A stretch of DNA of 64,000 bases, from contig JAZOML010000033.1 in the NCBI GenBank assembly GCA_045653945.1, positions 24,253 to 88,252 on the forward strand. The letters run 5' to 3'. The notes beneath the pieces are model-generated. The model was not told where the DNA came from and made no database searches. It saw only the letters and a list, made by a program, of their open reading frames with translations. The translations under genes and the position numbers were made by a program. This DNA is from SIG673 sp045653945. GTDB lineage: Bacteria; Bacillota; Clostridia; Oscillospirales; CAG-272. Positions 1 through 8,788 of the stretch are shown piece after piece. Each line of letters begins with the position of its first letter. The stretch's first letter is position 1.

Positions 1-996
1 GAAATGCTTGAGGCTGAAAAGGGAATTCCCAAGGAATATATGTATGAAAAGCTTGAAGCGGCTCTTGTAAACGCATATCGCCGTGAAATGGGCGGAAACA
101 CCAACGTAAGAGTTCAAATCAACGAGGAAAAATTTGATTTCAGAGTTTATAAGCAGCTTGAGGTTGTTGAAGAGGTTACCGACCCCGCAACACAGATTTC
201 TCTTGAGGACGCAAAGAAGCTTTCCAAGAGAAATACGCTTGGTAAGATAGTCGAGATACTTATTAAACCCGATGAATTTCGCCGCCTAAGCGCAATTACG
301 GGTAAGCAGGTTATCGTTCAGGCTATCCGTGAGGCTGAGCGCGGACTTATGCTCAAGGAGTATGAGGAGAAGAAGGAAGAAATCGTTACCGCTGTTGTTG
401 ACAAAATCGACGATGAAACCGGCAACATCAGAATTCTTATTGGAAATCGCGGCGCAACACTTCTTAAGGCTGAGCAAATTCCCGGCGAAAGCTTTGAGGT
501 TGGTCAACATATCAAGGTATACCTCATTGAGGTTAAGAGAGGCGAAAAGGGAGCATTTGCAACCTTCTCGCGTACCCATTCAGGACTTGTAAAGCGCTTG
601 TTCGAGCTCAATATTCCCGAGGTTGCAGATGGCACCGTTATCATCAAGAGCATTGCAAGAGAGGCAGGCTCAAGAACCAAGGTTGCAGTTATGAGCCGTG
701 AGCCTGACGTTGATCCTATCGGTACCTGTGTAGGGCCCCAGAATCAGCGTAAAGCTGTTATCACTGATGAGCTTTGCGGAGAGAAGATAGATATTATCCG
801 CTTCAGTGAGGACCCTGCTGAGTTTGTTGCAGCTGCACTTGCACCTGCTGTCGTAGATGCAGTTGAAATTGACGGCGAGCACTCCTGCAAGGTTTACGTT
901 GCTCCTGATCAGCTTTCACTTGCAATCGGTAAGGAAGGTCAAAATGCAAGACTTGCCGCAAGACTTACCGGTATGAAAATTGACATCAAAGCTTAA
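1..996 (+). CDS. nusA: Transcription factor NusA (5' end outside window)
   Basis: NusA binds elongating RNA polymerase and nascent RNA and modulates pausing, termination and antitermination. The frame is open from base 1 and the first visible residues (EMLEAEKGIPKEY) match a point a short way into the usual N-terminal polymerase-binding domain, so the true start lies upstream. An S1 domain follows (about nt 385-600), then KH1 and KH2; KH2 carries AIGKEGQNARLAARLTG near the end. There is no acidic C-terminal extension, as expected in Firmicutes. The KH1 loop that is normally GXXG reads G-P-Q-N (nt 733-744), so its second glycine is missing. First visible gene of a nusA-rnpM-ylxQ-infB operon, with rnpM 17 nt downstream. 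Confidence 0.96.
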   Translation, partial: EMLEAEKGIPKEYMYEKLEAALVNAYRREMGGNTNVRVQINEEKFDFRVYKQLEVVEEVTDPATQISLEDAKKLSKRNTLGKIVEILIKPDEFRRLSAITGKQVIVQAIREAERGLMLKEYEEKKEEIVTAVVDKIDDETGNIRILIGNRGATLLKAEQIPGESFEVGQHIKVYLIEVKRGEKGAFATFSRTHSGLVKRLFELNIPEVADGTVIIKSIAREAGSRTKVAVMSREPDVDPIGTCVGPQNQRKAVITDELCGEKIDIIRFSEDPAEFVAAALAPAVVDAVEIDGEHSCKVYVAPDQLSLAIGKEGQNARLAARLTGMKIDIKA

Positions 997-1012
997 GTAA
1001 GGGGAAAACACC

Positions 1013-1291
1013 TTGGAAGCAAAGAAGAAGAAAATACCTCAGCGCCGTTGCGTAGGATGTGGCGAAACGAGGGATAAAAAGGAGCTTGTCCGAGTAGTAA
1101 GAAGTCCTGAGGGGGAGATTTCACTTGACCTTACGGGTAAAAAGTCGGGAAGAGGGGCATATCTTTGCAACAATCTTTCTTGCCTGAAAAAAGCGAGAAA
1201 GAGCAAGAGAATAGAGCAAAACCTAGAAACGTCTATTCCTGAGGAGCTTTACGATGCTCTTGAAAATCAACTCGGTCAAGGCGCTAAATAA
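1013..1291 (+). CDS. rnpM: RNase P modulator RnpM (YlxR family)
   Basis: Small basic protein of the YlxR family, 92 residues, the usual length. In Bacillus subtilis the family member binds RNase P RNA and modulates its activity; that role is carried over by homology. The family signature is visible: CVGCGETRDKKELVRVVR near residues 13-30, then a GKKSGRGAYLC segment. The start is TTG at 1013, preceded by AAGGGG at 999-1004. It sits between nusA and ylxQ as in most Firmicutes, and its TAA overlaps the next ATG by one base, suggesting coupled translation. Confidence 0.93.
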   Translation: MEAKKKKIPQRRCVGCGETRDKKELVRVVRSPEGEISLDLTGKKSGRGAYLCNNLSCLKKARKSKRIEQNLETSIPEELYDALENQLGQGAK

Positions 1292-1602
1292 TGAACGAAA
1301 GTAAGATAATATCGCTTCTCGGAATTGCCAAAAAGGCAGGGAAAACGGTAAGCGGTACGGATATGACGGTTGAGAGCATACGCAAGAAAAAAGGGCTTGT
1401 TTGTCTTATTTTACTTGCATTTGATGCCTCGCAAAACACCGTAAAACGAATAACCAATACGTCGCAGTATTACAGTATTCCGCTTGTTAGGATGAGTATA
1501 GGAAAATCGGAGCTGGCAAGAATTATTGGCAGCGTAAGTGAGGTTTCGGTAATAGGAATAACCGATAGCGGATTTGCTGCGGCAATGCAAAATGAAGAAT
1601 AA
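1291..1602 (+). CDS. ylxQ: YlxQ, L7Ae-family RNA-binding protein
   Basis: A 103-residue protein of the L7Ae/L30e/S12e fold, which binds kink-turn RNAs. Visible family features are the N-terminal LLGIAKKAGKTVSGTD segment and the hydrophobic strand-rich core. It is conserved between rnpM and infB in Firmicutes; its exact cellular role is poorly defined. Translation is coupled to rnpM through a one-base TAATG overlap. The 76-nt gap before infB has no terminator, so the operon continues. Confidence 0.9.
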   Translation: MNESKIISLLGIAKKAGKTVSGTDMTVESIRKKKGLVCLILLAFDASQNTVKRITNTSQYYSIPLVRMSIGKSELARIIGSVSEVSVIGITDSGFAAAMQNEE

Positions 1603-1678
1603 TTTTTAGAAATAAACGGCTTGTGGGTTAAGTGAAGCGAACCTAAAGCCTGTAATAGTGAAAGGAAAGGTATACTGA

Positions 1679-4219
1679 ATGGCAGTATTTAATCAAGCAC
1701 TGAAAATCAGCTCGCTTGCCAAGGAGCTTGGTATGAAATCAAGTAAAGAGCTTCTTGATAAGTTAAAGGAGCTGGGCTTTGATGAATTCAAGGCATCTTC
1801 AAACAGTATAACTCCCAAAGCTTTCAATATTCTGTTTGAAAGCATAAGAGATAGTTATACCTGCGAGGAAATCGAAATTGCGGATTATATTAGCGGTGCG
1901 GCATTTATTCCCGGATTTGAAATAAAGAAGGAAGAGCCAAAGCCTGAGCCGGTAAAGGAAGCAAAGAAGCCGGTAGAAAAGGTTGAGGAAAAGAAGCCTG
2001 AACCCAAGGCTGAAGAAAAGAAACCCGCACCAAAGACAGAGGAAAAGAAGCCTGTGGTAAAGGTTGAGGAGAAGAAGCCTGCTCAACCAAAGCCTGAGAG
2101 AGTATTTACTCCTCCTACCCAGACAAAGCCTCAAAAGTCTGCGGTAAAGGATAAAAAGCCTCAGCCTCAACCCCAACCCACTCAAAGACCGAAGTCCTCG
2201 GGCGGAGTTGAATTTACCTCTCAGTTTGAAAGCGGACAAAAGAACGCAAAGGCGAGAGTTGTTGATACAAGAGGAACAAATGTTGACCTTTCAAAGTACG
2301 ATGAAAAGTACGAGCATATTTCCGCAAAGTCCGGTAAGGATTACGGAGATAGTCGTGGCGGCAGAGTCGTTGACGGAAGAAAGAAGGGCGGCAAGTTCGA
2401 TAAGGAAAAGGATAAGGAAAGAATTGAACTTGAAAAGCTCCGCAAGCAGCAGATGGAAAAGGCAAGAAAGCTTCCCGTTTCCGTATCTATACCCGACGAA
2501 ATCACTGTTGGTGAGCTTGCGTCAAGACTTAAAATAACCTCGGGCGACCTTATAAAGAAGCTCTTTATGCTCGGAGTTATGGCAAACGTAAACCAAGTTA
2601 TAGATTATGACACTGCATACCTTATAGCCGATGAAATGGGTGCGAAGGTAACTAAGGAGGTTGTTGTAACCATAGAGGAGAAGCTCTTTAACGAGGAGGA
2701 GGATACCCCGGAAAGCCTCGTAACCAGAGCTCCCGTTGTTTGTGTTATGGGACACGTTGACCACGGTAAAACCTCGCTTCTTGACGCTATCCGTCATACT
2801 AAGGTTACCGCAGGCGAGGCAGGCGGTATTACCCAGCATATCGGCGCGTACAGAGTTAAGGCAAACGGACAGGATATAACCTTCCTTGATACCCCCGGCC
2901 ACGAAGCATTTACAGCAATGAGAGCAAGAGGTGCTATGGCAACCGATATCGCTATCCTTGTTGTTGCGGCTGATGACGGTATAATGCCTCAGACTGTTGA
3001 AGCTATCAACCACGCAAAGGCTGCAGGCGTTGATATAATTGTTGCTATTAACAAGATGGATAAGCCCACCGCTAACCCTGATCTTATCAAACAGGAGCTC
3101 ACCACCTATGAGCTTGTTCCCGAAGAGTGGGGCGGCGACGTTATTTGCGTACCTGTATCCGCACTTACAGGTAAGGGTATTGATGATATTCTTGAAAATA
3201 TTCTTCTTATCGCTGAGATTAAGGAATATAAGGCTAACCCGAATAAGCGTGCAAAGGGTATTGTTATCGAGGCTAAGCTTGATAAGGGCAGAGGTCCCGT
3301 TATGACCGTTCTTGTACAAAGCGGTACTCTTAAGGTCGGCGACGTTGTTATCGCAGGTACGGCAGTTGGTCGTGTAAGAGCAATGAAGGACGATAACGGC
3401 AAGCAGGTTAAGCTTGCAGGCCCATCTGTTCCTGTTGAAATAGATGGTATGAGCGAGGTTCCTGCGGCAGGCGACGAATTCAATGCTGTTGAAAACGAGC
3501 GTATGGCTAAGGAGCTTGCTGAACAGCGTAAGGCAAAGATTAAGGACGAGATGTTCAAGGCAAACGCAAAGGTTAACCTCGAGGCTCTCTTTGATAACCT
3601 TAACGAGGGAGCAAAGGAGCTTAATATTATCATCAAGGCTGATGTTCAGGGCTCTGCCGAGGCACTTAAAGCATCACTTCTTAAGCTCTCCAACGAAGAG
3701 GTTAAGGTTAACGTAATCCACTCGGCAGTCGGCGGAATAGTAGAGAGCGACGTTATGCTCGCATCGGCATCTAACGCAATAGTTATCGGCTTTAACGTAA
3801 GACCTGACAAGGTTGCGCTCGATTCTGCTGAAAAGCAAAGCGTTGATGTAAGAACTTATAGAGTTATTTATGATTGCATTGAGGAAATTCAGGCGGCGAT
3901 GAAGGGTATGCTTGCCCCGACCTATAAAGAGGTTGTTATCGGACACGCTGAGGTTCGTCAGGCAATCAGAGTACCTGGTGTTGGTATTATTGCAGGTTGT
4001 TATATTACCGACGGTAAGGCAACAAGAAACTGCCAGATGAGAATACTTCGCGACTCCATTGTGCTTTGCCAGGATAAGCTCGCATCACTTCGCCGTTTCA
4101 AGGACGACGTTAAAGAGGTTGCGGCAGGCTACGAATGTGGCGTAGGAATTGAGCGCTTCAACGATATCAGAGAGGGAGATACACTCGAATTCTTTGAAAT
4201 GGTTGAGGTTGAAAGATAA
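1679..4219 (+). CDS. infB: Translation initiation factor IF-2
   Basis: GTPase that brings initiator fMet-tRNA to the 30S subunit and promotes subunit joining. The 846 residues show an N-terminal IF2_N domain (about 1-60), a Lys/Glu/Pro-rich low-complexity linker (about 80-175), a second IF2_N-like segment, then the G domain starting near residue 350. G1 is GHVDHGKTS (about 358-366), G3 is DTPGHEAFT, G4 is NKMDK. Domains II, III and IV follow, ending in the fMet-tRNA-binding C2 domain. RBS is GAAAGGAAAGG before ATG 1679. It closes the nusA operon, with a strong terminator 35 nt downstream. The linker composition creates long spurious frames on the other strand. Confidence 0.98.
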   Translation: MAVFNQALKISSLAKELGMKSSKELLDKLKELGFDEFKASSNSITPKAFNILFESIRDSYTCEEIEIADYISGAAFIPGFEIKKEEPKPEPVKEAKKPVEKVEEKKPEPKAEEKKPAPKTEEKKPVVKVEEKKPAQPKPERVFTPPTQTKPQKSAVKDKKPQPQPQPTQRPKSSGGVEFTSQFESGQKNAKARVVDTRGTNVDLSKYDEKYEHISAKSGKDYGDSRGGRVVDGRKKGGKFDKEKDKERIELEKLRKQQMEKARKLPVSVSIPDEITVGELASRLKITSGDLIKKLFMLGVMANVNQVIDYDTAYLIADEMGAKVTKEVVVTIEEKLFNEEEDTPESLVTRAPVVCVMGHVDHGKTSLLDAIRHTKVTAGEAGGITQHIGAYRVKANGQDITFLDTPGHEAFTAMRARGAMATDIAILVVAADDGIMPQTVEAINHAKAAGVDIIVAINKMDKPTANPDLIKQELTTYELVPEEWGGDVICVPVSALTGKGIDDILENILLIAEIKEYKANPNKRAKGIVIEAKLDKGRGPVMTVLVQSGTLKVGDVVIAGTAVGRVRAMKDDNGKQVKLAGPSVPVEIDGMSEVPAAGDEFNAVENERMAKELAEQRKAKIKDEMFKANAKVNLEALFDNLNEGAKELNIIIKADVQGSAEALKASLLKLSNEEVKVNVIHSAVGGIVESDVMLASASNAIVIGFNVRPDKVALDSAEKQSVDVRTYRVIYDCIEEIQAAMKGMLAPTYKEVVIGHAEVRQAIRVPGVGIIAGCYITDGKATRNCQMRILRDSIVLCQDKLASLRRFKDDVKEVAAGYECGVGIERFNDIREGDTLEFFEMVEVER

Positions 4220-4250
4220 AAATAATCAGTATACCTTTTAAAAGCTTCAC

Positions 4251-4286
4251 AAAAAAAGCAGACCGATTTTTCGGTCTGCTTTTTTT
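4251..4286 (+). terminator. Terminator of the nusA-infB operon
   Basis: A 10-bp GC-rich stem, AGCAGACCGA / TCGGTCTGCT, with a TTTT loop is followed by seven T residues, 30 nt after the infB stop. Confidence 0.93.
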
Positions 4287-4368
4287 AAAAATATATTTTG
4301 TGATTGATTTTTTTCTTTTACACGGTGTTATACTATAATATAGCAGTATATTCGTGAGGTAAATTATA

Positions 4369-4860
4369 GTGGCAGTAAACGTTAAAGCTGTTGTAAATGA
4401 AATAAAAGCCGAAATTGAGGAAAGTAAGGAAAGGTCGGATATTCCAACCTTTGCGGAAGTAATGAGTGTTCTTGAACCGAGTGTAGTTGAATACGACGGT
4501 GCAGAGCTTCGTAGCCTTATTTGTGCATATAACGAAAACTCTTATATAATTGAATCAACTCCTATAAAGGGAAATCGCTTTATAGCATTTATCAAGAGAA
4601 TTATAAGAAAATTGACCAGATTTTATATCAGGCCTATCGTTGATAAGCAAAATTCTATCAATGCAATGACGGGCAGAGTGTTAATTGCTCTTGATAACGA
4701 TATGCAGAGGGTGAGCCTTTGCAGTATGGGTGAGTATGCAGAGAAATATGCACTTCTTGAACTTAAATTTAATAAGCTTGATAGTAAAACGACAATGCTT
4801 TTAAATAGAGTAAACGAGCTTGAGGCGGAAAATAAAGCTTTAAAGGAAAAGCTAAAATGA
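4369..4860 (+). CDS. Small glycosyltransferase-associated protein with C-terminal coiled coil
   Basis: A 163-residue protein without a recognised enzyme domain. Residues about 70-100 (RFIAFIKRIIRKLTRFYIRPIV..QN) form a basic amphipathic segment of a type that, as I recall it, occurs at the N-terminus of clostridial cell-surface methyltransferases and glycosyltransferases; here it stands alone. The last 35 residues (LNRVNELEAENKALKEKLK) form a leucine-heptad coiled coil. Start is GTG at 4369 with a GTGAGGT ribosome site at 4354-4360. Its stop overlaps the next gene by four bases (ATGA), so it is co-translated with two GT4 glycosyltransferases. It may be a membrane-surface or oligomerisation partner for them; this is inference. 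Confidence 0.75.
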   Translation: MAVNVKAVVNEIKAEIEESKERSDIPTFAEVMSVLEPSVVEYDGAELRSLICAYNENSYIIESTPIKGNRFIAFIKRIIRKLTRFYIRPIVDKQNSINAMTGRVLIALDNDMQRVSLCSMGEYAEKYALLELKFNKLDSKTTMLLNRVNELEAENKALKEKLK

Positions 4861-5945
4861 AGATAATTCAGATAATATCCACCATTTCTTACGGTGATGC
4901 TGTAAGCAATGATGCAAAGGCGATATGTAAGGTTATTGCCGAAATGGGGTATAAAACGGGCATATACGCAGAACATATAGGTAAGGGGGTATCAGATAAA
5001 TATACCCATAATATATCTGATATTGATTCGCTTCACTTAACTGATGAGGATGTAGTTATTTTTAATCATAGCACGGGAACAAAGCTTTGCTACATTCTTG
5101 ACAGTATTCCCGGACGGAAGCTGATGATTTATCATAATATCACCCCGCCAAAATTTTTCAGAGGCTTTTCGGAGCATCTTGAGGGGGATACCGAATACGG
5201 ATACAGAGGTACTCGCCACGCTGCAAGAAGTATAGAACAGGTAATGGCGATTTCAAAATATAACGCCGACTCTCTTGTAGAGCTTGGTTATACCTGCAAA
5301 ATTACGGTTCGCCCTATACTTATTCCATTTAATAAATATAATACAGAGGCGGATAATTCGGTTATCGCAAAATATACCGATGACGGATACGTAAATATAT
5401 TGTTTGTTGGAAGAATTGCCCCAAATAAAAAACACGAGGATATAGTGCGCGCGTTTGCACACTATAAAAAATATGTAAATCCAAAATCAAGACTTATATT
5501 TGTAGGAAATGATAGGGGAATTGAAAAATACGGAGAGTGCATAAGAAAATACGTTAATGCTCTTCAAATAGATGACGTAGTATTCACAGGACATATTTCT
5601 TTTTCAGAAGTGCTTTCATACTACAAAATTGCACACGTATTCCTTTGTATGAGCGAGCACGAAGGCTTTGGTGTGCCGCTTGTTGAGGCTATGTATTTTA
5701 ACGTGCCGATAATTGCTTATGATAGCAGTGCCGTTGCCGAAACCCTTGGTGGTAGCGGAATACTTGTTGATAATAAAAACCCCGTTATGATAGCGGCATT
5801 TATTGACCGACTTGTGCGTGATAAGGAATTTAAGAACGCAGTAGTAAATACACAAAGGCAAAGGCTGAAATATTTTTCTTATGACAAAGTAAGAAATCAG
5901 TTTTGTTTGCAGTTAAAAGAATTTATAAATAATAAACAGGAGTAA
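4857..5945 (+). CDS. Family GT4 glycosyltransferase (first of two paralogues)
   Basis: Retaining GT-B glycosyltransferase that probably transfers a nucleotide-activated sugar onto a surface polysaccharide. The N-terminus MKIIQIISTISYGDAVSND is typical of a clostridial GT4 subgroup. The donor-binding half begins near residue 178 (VNILFVGRIAPNKKHEDIVRAF). The EX7E motif is E269-GFGVPLV-E277. Length (362) is normal and no membrane segment is seen. It overlaps the upstream gene by four bases and lies 2 nt before a paralogue with the same architecture. Sugar and acceptor cannot be read from sequence. Confidence 0.88.
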   Translation: MKIIQIISTISYGDAVSNDAKAICKVIAEMGYKTGIYAEHIGKGVSDKYTHNISDIDSLHLTDEDVVIFNHSTGTKLCYILDSIPGRKLMIYHNITPPKFFRGFSEHLEGDTEYGYRGTRHAARSIEQVMAISKYNADSLVELGYTCKITVRPILIPFNKYNTEADNSVIAKYTDDGYVNILFVGRIAPNKKHEDIVRAFAHYKKYVNPKSRLIFVGNDRGIEKYGECIRKYVNALQIDDVVFTGHISFSEVLSYYKIAHVFLCMSEHEGFGVPLVEAMYFNVPIIAYDSSAVAETLGGSGILVDNKNPVMIAAFIDRLVRDKEFKNAVVNTQRQRLKYFSYDKVRNQFCLQLKEFINNKQE

Positions 5946-5947
5946 TA

Positions 5948-7039
5948 ATGAAGATAATACAGGTCATTGCGTCGGTATTTTTCGGTGATGCGGTTGGAAA
6001 CGATTGCCGCGCTCTTGCAAGGGTTATATCAGATCTTGGATACGAAACCGGAATATATACCTACGATATAGACCCAAGAGTTAAGGATAGCTTTGTACGT
6101 AAGATGTCAAAGCTCCCAAAATTAGAGAATGATGATATTGTAATATTCAATCATTGTTCAGGTACAAATTTGTGTTACGAGGTTCCTGAAATGGGTGGCC
6201 GCAAGATTATGATTTATCATAATATAACACCCGCGTATTTTTTTGAGGGGTATAACGAGGATACCGTCCGAAGCATTCGCGCAGGATATAAGGGAACAGA
6301 GTACCTTAAGGATAAGATAGATTTTGTTATGGCAGTATCGCAGTATAACGCAAACGATTTAAAGGCTATGGGATATAAATGCCCTATGTATATACGCCCG
6401 ATAGTAATTCCCTTTGAGGATTATACAAAGGAACCCGATAAGGAGATTGTAGCTAAATATGGAGCAGACGGATATACAAACATACTTTTTCTTGGCAGAA
6501 TTGTGCCTAATAAAAGGCAAGAGGACATTATCACAGCATTTGCGTACTATAAAAAGCATATTAACTTGAAATCTCGTCTTATACTTGTAGGTAACGACGG
6601 CGGTGTAGAAAAGTACGGAGATAGCCTGAAAAAATACGTCAAGGCACTTGAGGTCGATGACGTTATATTCACCGGTCAAACTAGCTTTCGGGCAATTTTG
6701 GCATACTATACCATTGCCGACGTATTTCTTTGTATGAGTGAGCACGAGGGATTTTGCGTACCGCTCGTCGAATCTATGTTCTTTAAGATACCGATAATTG
6801 CATACGATAGTAGTGCAATAGGCAGCACACTTGGTGGAAGCGGTGTGCTTTTGCAGGATAAGGACCCGGTACTGGTATCGCGTATTATTGATAGAATTGT
6901 AACCGACAAGGAGCTTCGTGAGCAAATAATTGCAGAGCAGTCAAAACGCCTTGAGGCATTCTCGTATGAGGCTATGAAGGAAAACTTCAGACGCGGGCTT
7001 GAGCTGTTTATCAGCGGCGAGTATAAAAATTTAAAATAA
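5948..7039 (+). CDS. Family GT4 glycosyltransferase (second paralogue)
   Basis: A 363-residue GT-B enzyme clearly homologous to the preceding gene over its whole length: MKIIQVIASVFFGDAVGND at the N-terminus, NILFLGRIVPNKRQEDIITAF in the donor domain, and EX7E at E267-E275, where the usual GFG is GFC. The two probably arose by tandem duplication and then diverged, perhaps adding successive sugars of one repeat unit (inference). RBS is CAGGAG before ATG 5948. It ends the three-gene operon, with a bidirectional terminator immediately after. Confidence 0.88.
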   Translation: MKIIQVIASVFFGDAVGNDCRALARVISDLGYETGIYTYDIDPRVKDSFVRKMSKLPKLENDDIVIFNHCSGTNLCYEVPEMGGRKIMIYHNITPAYFFEGYNEDTVRSIRAGYKGTEYLKDKIDFVMAVSQYNANDLKAMGYKCPMYIRPIVIPFEDYTKEPDKEIVAKYGADGYTNILFLGRIVPNKRQEDIITAFAYYKKHINLKSRLILVGNDGGVEKYGDSLKKYVKALEVDDVIFTGQTSFRAILAYYTIADVFLCMSEHEGFCVPLVESMFFKIPIIAYDSSAIGSTLGGSGVLLQDKDPVLVSRIIDRIVTDKELREQIIAEQSKRLEAFSYEAMKENFRRGLELFISGEYKNLK

Positions 7040-7042
7040 ATA

Positions 7043-7071
7043 AAAAATGCTCGGATTTACCGAGCATTTTT
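7043..7071. terminator. Bidirectional terminator between glycosyltransferase operon and fakA
   Basis: AAAAATGCTCGG / CCGAGCATTTTT inverted repeat with an ATTTA loop lies between the stops of two convergent genes (7039 and 7082). It has a T tract on both strands. Confidence 0.88.
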
Positions 7072-7081
7072 TGGTTCTAAA

Positions 7082-8755
7082 TTATTCATTTTCGCCCGAA
7101 ATGATGTAGGCGTATACGGGCTGACCACCCTCAATGAGCGTAACCTCAGCGTAGGGATTAACGTGCTCAGTGATAATTTCAACAGCCTTTTCGGCTTCTT
7201 CGAGGGTTACGTCCTCACCATAGTAAACGGTGATAATACTGCTCTTTTTTACTGAATCGGCAACAAGCTCAAGACACTCCTCGCGAGTATCGGTTACGTA
7301 TTTAACCTTGTTTTCAACGAGTCCAAGTATCTGACCGATGCTTATTTTCTTGCCGTCGAAGGTGGAATCGTGTGCCGCATAGGTAATAGAAGCGGTCTTT
7401 GTATCCTTAATTCTTGTTTCCATAGCCTCGCGGTTTTCCTCGGGAGTTGCGTCCTCATCAAAGGCGAACATAGCGGAAACACCTTGGGGAACGGACACCG
7501 TGTTGATAACCTCAACGCGCTTGTCCTCTACCATTTCAGCCGCAGTTTTTGCTGCAAGGAAGATGTTTTTGTTGTTAGGAAGAACGAATACAACCTCGGC
7601 AGGAGTTGCGCAAATAGCCTTTAAAAGGTCCTCGGTTGACGGGTTCATAGTTTGACCGCCCGTTACAATCTTATCAGCGCCAAGGTCGTTAAATACCGCC
7701 TTGATACCGTTACCCGAGCATACGGTAACGAATCCGTATTTCTTTTCGGGTGCAACGGAAACAAGCTCGTCGCTTTCTGAAGGAGCTTCTTCAATAAGCT
7801 CGGAGTGCTGATTTTTCATATTTTCAACCTTTATGGTATAGAACTCTCCGTACTTAACCGCCTCAGAAAGAACCTTACCGGGGTCGTCGGTATGAACGTG
7901 AATTTTAACGATATCGGTGTCTTCTACGAAAACAACACTGTCGCCCATACCGATAACGAACTTGTGTAAATCCTCGCACATTTCCTCGCCCTCGTAAGCC
8001 TTGGATTTGGTTACGATGCATTCGGTACAGTAGGGGAAGGTTATATCCTCGTTTGCAAACTGTGAAAAGTCAGCCTGCTTTTTGGTGGTTTTAACGCTTG
8101 AAGGGTCCTTGGGAAGAACGGGAGTACCCTCAAGATAAGAAATGATACCGCGAAGAACGGTTACAAAGCCGCAGCCGCCGGCATCAACAACGTTTGCCTG
8201 TTTAAGCTGGGGAAGAAGCTCGGGAGTTTTTTCAAGAGATTCCTCAGCCACACCAAGCATATAGTTAAATAGGGTAAGAATGTCCGAATATTTTTCAGGC
8301 TCCTCCTCAAGCTTGGCGCTTGCCGCCTCGCCTGCTTCTCTCATAACTGTAAGAATTGTACCCTCGGTAGGCGTCATAACCGCCTTGTAAGCCGCATTTA
8401 CACCGTTTTGAACGCCATTTATTATAGTAGAAGCATCCGCTTCCTCACAGTCTTTGACGCCCTTTGCAAGTCCTCTGAAGAATGAGGAAAGAATAACGCC
8501 TGAATTTCCTCTTGCAGAACGAAGGAAGGTCTTTGCGACCTCGTCGGCAACCTGAGAAACGTCGCCTTCAAAGCTCATAAGCTCTCCTCTTGCGGGGCTC
8601 ATCGTAAGGCTCATATTTATACCCGTATCTCCGTCGGGGACAGGGAATACGTTAAGATTATTTATTTCGTCCTTGTCGTTGTCAAGCGCAAAGGCGGCGG
8701 AAACTATCATATCACGGTATGCCGTACCTGTTAATTTATTTATTGCATTTTTCAT
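7082..8755 (-). CDS. fakA: Fatty acid kinase catalytic subunit FakA-like (YloV/DAK2 domain)
   Basis: A 557-residue protein with an N-terminal DhaL/DAK2 kinase domain and a C-terminal DegV-like domain, the FakA (YloV) architecture. In known systems FakA phosphorylates fatty acids presented by a FakB (DegV) partner, feeding exogenous acids into phospholipid synthesis. The nucleotide/Mg signature NVFPVPDGDTGINMSLTM is near residues 35-52, and the ARGNSGVILSSFFRG motif follows. The partner-type DegV gene is immediately upstream on the same strand, supporting this over a dihydroxyacetone kinase role. RBS is AGAGG before ATG 8755. Confidence 0.88.
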   Translation of the reverse strand: MKNAINKLTGTAYRDMIVSAAFALDNDKDEINNLNVFPVPDGDTGINMSLTMSPARGELMSFEGDVSQVADEVAKTFLRSARGNSGVILSSFFRGLAKGVKDCEEADASTIINGVQNGVNAAYKAVMTPTEGTILTVMREAGEAASAKLEEEPEKYSDILTLFNYMLGVAEESLEKTPELLPQLKQANVVDAGGCGFVTVLRGIISYLEGTPVLPKDPSSVKTTKKQADFSQFANEDITFPYCTECIVTKSKAYEGEEMCEDLHKFVIGMGDSVVFVEDTDIVKIHVHTDDPGKVLSEAVKYGEFYTIKVENMKNQHSELIEEAPSESDELVSVAPEKKYGFVTVCSGNGIKAVFNDLGADKIVTGGQTMNPSTEDLLKAICATPAEVVFVLPNNKNIFLAAKTAAEMVEDKRVEVINTVSVPQGVSAMFAFDEDATPEENREAMETRIKDTKTASITYAAHDSTFDGKKISIGQILGLVENKVKYVTDTREECLELVADSVKKSSIITVYYGEDVTLEEAEKAVEIITEHVNPYAEVTLIEGGQPVYAYIISGENE

Positions 8756-8788
8756 ATTTTATAATCCTCTTAATAGCTAAATCGTTGT

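Noticed and set aside
2522..3319. 265-codon minus-strand frame opposite infB
   Set aside because: Shadow of the highly conserved infB G-domain coding sequence.
4304..4339. Promoter before the glycosyltransferase operon
   Set aside because: TTGATT and TATACT/TATAAT elements have spacings of 19 or 24 nt, so the assignment is too weak.
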